From an uncultured Alkalilimnicola sp. (lineage in GTDB: Bacteria; Pseudomonadota; Gammaproteobacteria; Nitrococcales; AK92), in NCBI GenBank assembly GCA_937951875.1, contig CALGAN010000027.1, positions 1-64,000 on the forward strand: a stretch of 64,000 nt of DNA, read 5' to 3'. Made by a program: the position numbers and the translations under genes. This document shows positions 57,790-64,000 of this stretch, piece after piece (the first letter of the stretch is position 1; each line of letters begins with the position of its first letter). Under the pieces are notes generated by a model. It was given only the letters and a program-made list of their open reading frames with translations. It was not told the DNA's origin and did no database searches.

Positions 57790-59451
57790 ATGTCGAGTAT
57801 GCGCAAGTGGGTGAAGAGCGGCACGCCCTGGGTGTGGCTGAACGCCGCCGCGGTCAGCGTCTGCCTGGTGCTGGTGGTGGGACTGATCGGGCTGCTGGCG
57901 GTGCGCGGTCTGGGCCACTTCTGGCCGTCGACCGTGTACCAGCTGCAGTACCGGGCACCGGACGGCGAGCTCACCACCATCATCGGCGAGATCTACGACC
58001 GCGAATGGGTCTCGCCCGATCGGCTCGCGCCGGGCGAGTATCGGCTGGCGCCGGGCGCGACCGAGGTCGAGCGGCTGCTGGTCAAGACCGGTAACCGCGA
58101 CGCGCTGGGGTTGGATTTCCGCTGGCTGGTGGCCAACAACATCGAGTTGATCACCGAGCCCGCCGAGGTCGTGGTGCTTGAGCGGCGTGAGTGGGGCAAC
58201 CTCTATGGTTTCCTGCGGGCGGTCAAGGAAGGTGGAGCGGTGGTGGCCGAGGGCGAGGCCGCCTGGGCGCAGCTGCAGCCGCGCCTGCAGCGGGCGGTGG
58301 ATTTGTACCGCCAGGCCCGCGCCTTGGAGCGCGGCGAGATCGGTGACATCAACTACGCCATCGAGCGGCTGCGCCTGCAGCGGCGCGGCCTGGAGCTGGA
58401 AGGCGTGAGCGATCCGGCCGCCTTCGCCGCGATCGAGGCGCAGACCGCGCAGCTTCACGCCCGCTTCGCCGTGGCGCAGGAGGCCTTGGCCGGCCTCTAC
58501 GCCCAGGCCGAGCGCGACGTGGCGGTGGTGGAAATCATGGGCGGCCGTCAGGTCGAGGTGCCGCTCGCCAAGGTGGTGCGGGCCTACATGCCCAACGCCA
58601 TGGGGCTGGGCGCCAAGCTGGGCTTCTACGCGCAGAAGCTCTGGGAGTTCGTCAGCGACGAGCCGCGCGAGGCCAATACCGAGGGCGGCGTGTTCCCGGC
58701 GATCTTCGGTACCGTGGTCATGGTGCTGCTGATGTCGGCGCTGGTGACGCCGCTGGGCGTGATCGCCGCCATTTACCTGAGCGAATACGCCAAGCAGGGG
58801 CCGCTGACCCGCTTGATCCGCATCTCGGTGATCAACTTGGCCGGCGTGCCGTCCATCGTCTACGGCGTGTTCGGTCTGGGCTTCTTCGTCTACTTCCTCG
58901 GCGGCAGCATCGACCGGCTGTTCTATCCCGAGGCGCTGCCGGCGCCGACCTTCGGCACCGGCGGTCTGCTGTGGGCGTCGCTGACCCTGGCGCTGCTCAC
59001 CCTGCCGGTGGTGATCGTCTCCACCGAGGAAGGCCTCTCCCGCGTGCCGCGCTCGATCCGCGAGGGCAGCCTGGCACTGGGCGCCACCAAGGCCGAGACG
59101 CTGTGGCGCACCGTCATCCCCATGGCCAGCCCGGCCATCATGACGGGTTTGATCCTGGCGGTGGCGCGCGCCGCCGGCGAGGTCGCGCCGCTGATGCTGG
59201 TGGGCGTGGTGAAGCTGGCGCCGTCGCTGCCGATCGACTTCAACGCGCCGTTCCTGCACGCCGACCGCAAGTTCATGCACCTGGGCTTCCACATCTACGA
59301 CGTCGGCTTCCAGAGTCCCAATGTGGAAGCGGCGCGGCCGCTGGTGTACGCCACGGCGCTGCTGCTGGTGCTGATCATCATCCTGCTCAACCTCGCCGCC
59401 ATCCACATCCGCAACCGGCTGCGCGAGCGCTACAAGGCGCTGGAGAGCTAA
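57790..59451 (+). CDS. pstA: Phosphate ABC transporter permease PstA, long form
   Basis: 553 residues against ~300 in E. coli. Membrane helix near 20-45, then about 250 extra residues with a coiled-coil like region (RARALERGEIGDINYAIERL within it). The permease core begins near 295 (GGVFPAIFGTVVMVLLMSAL), with NLAGVPSIVYGVFGLG, STEEGLSRVPRSIREGSLAL and AAGEVAPLMLVG. ATG 57790 follows GAGGAAGG by 9 nt. It pairs with PstC in the membrane and is driven by PstB. Confidence 0.93.
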   Translation: MSSMRKWVKSGTPWVWLNAAAVSVCLVLVVGLIGLLAVRGLGHFWPSTVYQLQYRAPDGELTTIIGEIYDREWVSPDRLAPGEYRLAPGATEVERLLVKTGNRDALGLDFRWLVANNIELITEPAEVVVLERREWGNLYGFLRAVKEGGAVVAEGEAAWAQLQPRLQRAVDLYRQARALERGEIGDINYAIERLRLQRRGLELEGVSDPAAFAAIEAQTAQLHARFAVAQEALAGLYAQAERDVAVVEIMGGRQVEVPLAKVVRAYMPNAMGLGAKLGFYAQKLWEFVSDEPREANTEGGVFPAIFGTVVMVLLMSALVTPLGVIAAIYLSEYAKQGPLTRLIRISVINLAGVPSIVYGVFGLGFFVYFLGGSIDRLFYPEALPAPTFGTGGLLWASLTLALLTLPVVIVSTEEGLSRVPRSIREGSLALGATKAETLWRTVIPMASPAIMTGLILAVARAAGEVAPLMLVGVVKLAPSLPIDFNAPFLHADRKFMHLGFHIYDVGFQSPNVEAARPLVYATALLLVLIIILLNLAAIHIRNRLRERYKALES

Positions 59452-59454
59452 CTC

Positions 59455-60315
59455 ATGAGATCTCAGGCCATGGATTCGCAACACCTTGATTCCACCCGCG
59501 CCGGCGTGATCGACATCGGCGCGCTGGGCCGCGACCGGGTCCGGCGCAAGCTGGACGAAGAGGACATCTGCCTGCGGGTGGAGAAGCTCAACTTCTACTA
59601 CGGCCAGACCCGGGCGCTGAAGGATGTCGACATGCTGATCCCGCGCAACCGGGTGACCGCCTTCATCGGCCCGAGCGGCTGCGGCAAGTCGACCCTGCTG
59701 CGCTGCTTCAACCGCATGAACGACCTGGTCGACGGCACCCGGGTGGAAGGACGGATTCTGCTCGACGGCGAGGACATCTACGGCCGCGACGTGGAGACCG
59801 CCGAGCTGCGGCGGCGAGTGGGCATGGTGTTCCAGAAGCCCAACCCGTTCCCTAAGTCGATCTACGAGAACGTCGCCTACGGCCTGCGCATCCAGGGCAT
59901 CAACGATCGCCGCGTGCTCGACGAAGCGGTGGAGCGGGCGCTGCGCGGCGCCGCGCTCTGGGACGAGGTCAAGGACCGTTTGAAGGACAACGCCCTGCGT
60001 CTGTCCGGTGGCCAGGCCCAGCGCCTGGTGATCGCCCGCGCCATCGCGGTCGAGCCCGAAGTGCTGTTGCTCGACGAGCCGGCGTCGGCGCTCGATCCGA
60101 TCTCCACGCTGAAGATCGAAGAGCTGATCTACGAACTGAAAGACAGCTACACCATCGTCATCGTCACCCACAACATGCAGCAAGCGGCGCGCGTTTCCGA
60201 CTACACCGCCTTCATGTACATGGGTGAGCTGGTGGAATTCTCGGACACCGACACGCTGTTCACCGCGCCGACGCAGAAGAAGACCGAGGACTACATCACC
60301 GGGCGTTACGGATGA
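59455..60315 (+). CDS. pstB: Phosphate ABC transporter ATP-binding protein PstB
   Basis: 286 residues. Walker A GPSGCGKST at 72-80, Q-loop FQKPNPFPKS near 126, signature LSGGQAQR at 183-190, Walker B LLLDEPASALDP with Asp207-Glu208, and the switch His in VTHNM. ATG 59455 is used because GGAG lies 9 nt before; ATG 59470 is possible. It begins 3 bp after pstA. The N-terminal 30 residues are an extension over E. coli PstB. Confidence 0.95.
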   Translation: MRSQAMDSQHLDSTRAGVIDIGALGRDRVRRKLDEEDICLRVEKLNFYYGQTRALKDVDMLIPRNRVTAFIGPSGCGKSTLLRCFNRMNDLVDGTRVEGRILLDGEDIYGRDVETAELRRRVGMVFQKPNPFPKSIYENVAYGLRIQGINDRRVLDEAVERALRGAALWDEVKDRLKDNALRLSGGQAQRLVIARAIAVEPEVLLLDEPASALDPISTLKIEELIYELKDSYTIVIVTHNMQQAARVSDYTAFMYMGELVEFSDTDTLFTAPTQKKTEDYITGRYG

Positions 60316-60404
60316 GCGGAGCGCGGCGCCGATACCTCGGGGCCGCGTCCTTGTGTGATACTCGAAGCATCCCGTAGTACCCAGCCGGAGGGACGGGCCG
60401 AGGC

Positions 60405-61133
60405 ATGGACAAGAGAGATCTGGCGCAACACATTTCCCAGCAGTTCAACGCCGAGCTGGAGAAAACGCGCAACACCGTGATGGAAATGGGCGGCCTGGTC
60501 GAGCAGCAGCTGGCCGACGCCATCACCGCCCTGACCGAGGGCGACGCCGAGCTGGCGCGCAAGGTGGTGAGCAACGACTGGCGCGTGAACTCGCTCGAGG
60601 TGCAGCTCGACGAGGTCTGTCTGCACATCCTCGCCCGCCGGCAACCGGCCGCCAGCGACCTGCGGCTGGTGATCGCGGTGATCAAGGCGATTTCCGATCT
60701 GGAGCGCATCGGCGACGAGTCCGAGCGGATCGGCCGCATGGCCCTGAAGCTGGCCGAGCAAGGTGCGCGGCGCCACGTCCCGGCGGAGCTGGAGAGCCTC
60801 GGCAATCACGTGCGGCAGATGCTGCACGACGCGCTCGACGCCTTCGCCCGCATGGACGTCGAGCAGGCCGTGGCGGTGGCGCGGGAGGACGCCAAGGCCG
60901 ACCGTCAGTACGACGAAGTGGTGCGCCAGCTGCTGGAGCGCATGATGGGCGAGCCTGGCTCGGTGCCGCGGGTGATGGACCTGATCTGGGCGGCGCGCTC
61001 GCTGGAGCGCATCGGCGATCGCGCCTGCAACATCTGCGAGTACGTGGTGTACTTCGTCAAGGGCAAGGACGTGCGCCACATCGGCATCGACGAGATGGCC
61101 GAGCGCGCCGGTTACGGGCCCAAACGGAGCTGA
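60405..61133 (+). CDS. phoU: Phosphate signalling regulator PhoU
   Basis: 242 residues, all helical, made of two PhoU repeats. Each has the E/DxxxD metal motif: ERIGDESERIG near 105 and ERIGDRACNICEYV near 205. It connects the Pst transporter to PhoR and turns the regulon off when phosphate is ample. It is 89 bp after pstB in the same direction. Confidence 0.95.
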   Translation: MDKRDLAQHISQQFNAELEKTRNTVMEMGGLVEQQLADAITALTEGDAELARKVVSNDWRVNSLEVQLDEVCLHILARRQPAASDLRLVIAVIKAISDLERIGDESERIGRMALKLAEQGARRHVPAELESLGNHVRQMLHDALDAFARMDVEQAVAVAREDAKADRQYDEVVRQLLERMMGEPGSVPRVMDLIWAARSLERIGDRACNICEYVVYFVKGKDVRHIGIDEMAERAGYGPKRS

Positions 61134-61149
61134 CGGAGAACAAGAAGCT

Positions 61150-61509
61150 ATGAGTCTGCCGGCACACGTCGCGTCGGTGGAGATGCGGCATGTCCGTCTG
61201 GGGGGCGATTGCCGCGAGCTGCTGCCGATCCTCAGGAACGGCCCCTACGCGGAGCGGTTGTTTCGCGACGAGCATCTGCGCCCCTGCCTGCGCCGGGCCA
61301 GCGACGACAACCCGTTGACCGACCTGGACCTAGCCGCGCTGCTGGGGTACTTGGCGGAACAGGGCGTGGCGTTCCTGGAATTGATGGATCGGCCTTACGG
61401 CCCGGCCGAACTGATGCGCGCCTTGCAAGCCGACGGCAACGTCGCCGACTTCGACAGCCTGCTGGTGCGCAGCCCCGACGACTGGGAGCGGGTGCCGTAT
61501 CGGCGCTGA
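61150..61509 (+). CDS. Hypothetical protein at the end of the pho operon
   Basis: 119 residues, soluble, no signal peptide or membrane segment. It contains DDNPLTDLDLAALLGYLAEQ near 55 and an acidic patch near the C-terminus (VADFDSLLVRSPDDWERV). I do not recognise it. It begins 16 bp after phoU and is probably co-transcribed, so it may respond to phosphate. Codon use fits a real gene (strong GC third positions). Confidence 0.6.
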   Translation: MSLPAHVASVEMRHVRLGGDCRELLPILRNGPYAERLFRDEHLRPCLRRASDDNPLTDLDLAALLGYLAEQGVAFLELMDRPYGPAELMRALQADGNVADFDSLLVRSPDDWERVPYRR

Positions 61510-61537
61510 GTCGGCGTAAGGCGGACCGCGCTAGGCA

Positions 61538-61587
61538 GCGCAAAGTTCATGCCCGCCTTCGCGGGGATAAGCTTTGCGCGGGCATGA
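61538..61587. repeat. REP-like compound inverted repeat
   Basis: GCGCAAAG (61538-61545) pairs with CTTTGCGC (61572-61579), and TCATGCCCGC (61548-61557) with GCGGGCATGA (61578-61587). A third small stem CCCGC/GCGGG sits inside. The CATGCCCGC-type core resembles REP-like intergenic elements. Confidence 0.55.
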
Positions 61588-61648
61588 CGCCTCAGAAACC
61601 CTTCGACAGATGCGCGCATGCGCTAGCCAGGAACCGGGAACGGGAGAT

Positions 61649-61675
61649 AAGAGGCGCGACCGGTACGCGCCTCTT
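61649..61675. terminator. Terminator hairpin between the pho end and argF
   Basis: AAGAGGCGCG and CGCGCCTCTT form a 10-bp stem with a short loop; TTTTC follows on the plus strand. Position between convergent genes fits a shared terminator. Confidence 0.65.
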
Positions 61676-61717
61676 GCGCTGTTTTCTCCGAAACCGAGCG
61701 GGGCCTGCGAGCGCCGT

Positions 61718-62626
<909 letters not shown>

Positions 62627-62635
62627 GGTTGTCTC

Positions 62636-63826
62636 CTAGTCGGCCCCTCTCGCCGTGGAGGCGAGGAATGCACGGACGAGGCCGGACACGCCTTCGACGA
62701 TGCGGTCGGCCTCGGCGTCGGTAATGATCAGCGGCGGCAGCAGGCGGATGACGCGCTCGGCCGTGACGTTGATCAGCAGCCCCTGCTCCAGCGCCCGCTG
62801 GACCAGATCGCCGCAGGGGCGGTCGAGGGCGATGCCCAGCATCAGCCCTTTGCCGCGAATGTCCACCACGCCGTCCACGTCCGCCAGCGCCGCGCGGAAA
62901 CCGCTCAGCAGCCGCTCGCCCAGCGCCTCGGCGCGCGCGGTCAGCCCTTCGGCTTCGATGATTTCGGTCACCGCCAGGCCCACGCGGCAGGCCAGGGGGT
63001 TGCCGCCGAAGGTCGAGCCGTGGTTGCCCGGTCCGAAGGTCTTGGCGGCCTCGCCGCGCGCCAGGCAGGCGCCGATCGGGAAGCCGTTGCCCAGGCCCTT
63101 GGCCAGGGTCATCACATCCGGAACGATGCCGGTGTGCTGGAAGGCGAACCAGCGGCCGGTGCGGGCCATGCCGGTCTGGATCTCGTCGAGCATCAGCAGC
63201 CAGCCGTGGCGGTCGCACAGCGCGCGCAGACCGGCCAGATAATCGGGCGCCGGGACGTTGATGCCGCCCTCACCCTGGATCGGCTCGACCAGCACCGCCA
63301 CCACGTTGGGATTGTCCGCCAGCGCCGCCACCGCCTGCAGATCGTTGTACGGCACCCGCACGAAGCCGCTGACCAGCGGCTCGAAGCCCTTCTGGACCTT
63401 GCGGTTGCCGGTGGCGGTGAGGGTGGCGAGGGTGCGGCCGTGGAAGCTGCCCTCGGTCACGACGATCACCGGCTCGGCGATGCCCTTGTTATGCCCGTAC
63501 AGCCGGGCCACCTTGATCGCCGCCTCGTTGGCTTCGGCGCCGGAATTGCAGAAGAACGCCGCATCCATGCCGGCCAAGCGGCAGAGGCGCTCACCCAGGC
63601 GTTCCTGGTTGGGAATTCGGTAGACGTTGGACGTATGCAGCAGCTTGGCGGCCTGGTCCTGGATAGCGGCGGTGATCGCCGGGTGGGCGTGTCCCAACCC
63701 GCAGACCGCGATGCCCGACAGGGCGTCGAGGTAGCGTTTGCCGTCGGTATCCGTCAGCCAGGCGCCTTCGCCGCGCTCGAATGCGACCGGAATACGCAGA
63801 TAAGTGTGCATCAAGTGGTCTTGCAT
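62636..63826 (-). CDS. argD: Acetylornithine aminotransferase
   Basis: 396 residues from ATG 63826; an ATG at 63811 and a longer frame from 63865 are possible. Signatures are GKRYLDALSGIAVCGLGHAHP near 28-48, FCNSGAEANEAAIKVAR near 95, QGEGGINVP near 185, LDEIQTGMARTGRWF near 213, and the PLP-binding Lys near 242 in LAKGLGNGFPIG. It converts acetylglutamate semialdehyde to acetylornithine and may also serve lysine synthesis. The first gene of the argDF unit. Confidence 0.94.
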   Translation of the reverse strand: MQDHLMHTYLRIPVAFERGEGAWLTDTDGKRYLDALSGIAVCGLGHAHPAITAAIQDQAAKLLHTSNVYRIPNQERLGERLCRLAGMDAAFFCNSGAEANEAAIKVARLYGHNKGIAEPVIVVTEGSFHGRTLATLTATGNRKVQKGFEPLVSGFVRVPYNDLQAVAALADNPNVVAVLVEPIQGEGGINVPAPDYLAGLRALCDRHGWLLMLDEIQTGMARTGRWFAFQHTGIVPDVMTLAKGLGNGFPIGACLARGEAAKTFGPGNHGSTFGGNPLACRVGLAVTEIIEAEGLTARAEALGERLLSGFRAALADVDGVVDIRGKGLMLGIALDRPCGDLVQRALEQGLLINVTAERVIRLLPPLIITDAEADRIVEGVSGLVRAFLASTARGAD

Positions 63827-63880
63827 GGCGTCCAACCGCGGTGCCCTTGCCGCCGGGTACAGCACGTAACCGGATGAGCG

Positions 63881-63912
63881 AAAAAGAAAAAGCAGCCCAA
63901 CGCAGAGGCTGC
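63881..63912 (-). terminator. Terminator-like hairpin in the argD leader
   Basis: On the minus strand GCAGCC (63912-63907) and GGCTGC (63897-63892) pair around a 9-nt loop, followed by TTTTTCTTTTT (63891-63881). It lies between the promoter at 63954-63926 and argD, so it would end the message after ~40 nt unless bypassed. Confidence 0.75.
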
Positions 63913-63925
63913 CGGAGAAATTTCG

Positions 63926-63954
63926 ATTATAGGGAGCGGGGCTAGGGTGGGCAA
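63926..63954 (-). promoter_or_regulatory. Promoter upstream of argD
   Basis: Minus strand: TTGCCC (63954-63949), 17 bp, perfect TATAAT (63931-63926). Transcription would start near 63919, a few bases before the hairpin at 63912-63881. Confidence 0.7.
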
Positions 63955-64000
63955 GGGCGGCGGGCGGGATGATCCCCGCCCGCGCGACGACGGCCGATTA

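Noticed and set aside
57664..60183. An 839-codon open frame antisense to pstA and pstB
   Set aside because: It spans two genes with full catalytic motifs on the plus strand; the antisense product is His/Gln/Arg-rich and has no recognisable fold.

Overview
The window is about 64 kb of GC-rich chromosomal DNA from a gammaproteobacterium. The genus cannot be fixed from the sequence alone. The gene order ispB, rplU, rpmA, obgE, proB, rpsT, murJ, ribF, ileS, lspA, ispH, minor pilins/pilY1, thiO is the order known from Pseudomonas and relatives. rpsT starts at TTG, as in E. coli. The first 54 bases are not genomic: they are an Illumina index adapter left on the contig end, so the leftmost gene is cut by the assembly edge.

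Region by region: (1) 55-1044, a truncated response regulator with two weakly conserved receiver domains running into a GGDEF domain. (2) 1201-12336, a tightly overlapping leftward operon for an aryl-polyene type pigment: acyl carrier protein, membrane protein, acyl-ACP ligase, dehydratase, acyltransferase, LolA-like protein, MMPL exporter, ketosynthase, chain-length factor, second dehydratase, ketoreductase, glycosyltransferase and a DUF218 protein. (3) 12583-24931, an outer-membrane MipA-like protein and core housekeeping genes with tRNA-Pro(CGG). (4) 25081-41870, a type IV pilus accessory region holding two complete, divergent minor-pilin/PilY1 operons plus pilE, followed by thiO. (5) 41915-48992, tRNA-Thr(CGT), a Na+/H+ antiporter-type protein, nadC, a class I fructose-bisphosphate aldolase, a DUF1631 protein and a PlsC-like acyltransferase. 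(6) 49043-52133, an ergothioneine locus with egtCB facing away from egtD. (7) 52200-61509, the whole phosphate-starvation module phoBR-pstSCAB-phoU with recognisable Pho boxes and a small unknown gene at its end. (8) 61718-63954, argF and argD leftwards, with a strong promoter and an early terminator-like hairpin in the leader.

How the parts work together: the aryl-polyene operon holds carrier, elongation pair (KS plus chain-length factor), ketoreductase, two dehydratases, priming ligase, and an acyltransferase/LolA/MMPL set that fits moving a lipid-linked polyene to the outer membrane. It lacks several genes often found with such clusters (second carrier protein, second ketosynthase, thioesterase, aromatic head-group genes), so those would have to be elsewhere. 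The two pilus operons could build two alternative pilus tips. The larger PilY1 (35265-39869) carries three related ~130-residue repeats inserted inside its von Willebrand A domain, which is the most distinctive protein feature of the window.

No CRISPR array, rRNA, complete insertion sequence, integrase or prophage gene was seen. Most long reading frames opposite the real genes are shadows produced by the high GC content.
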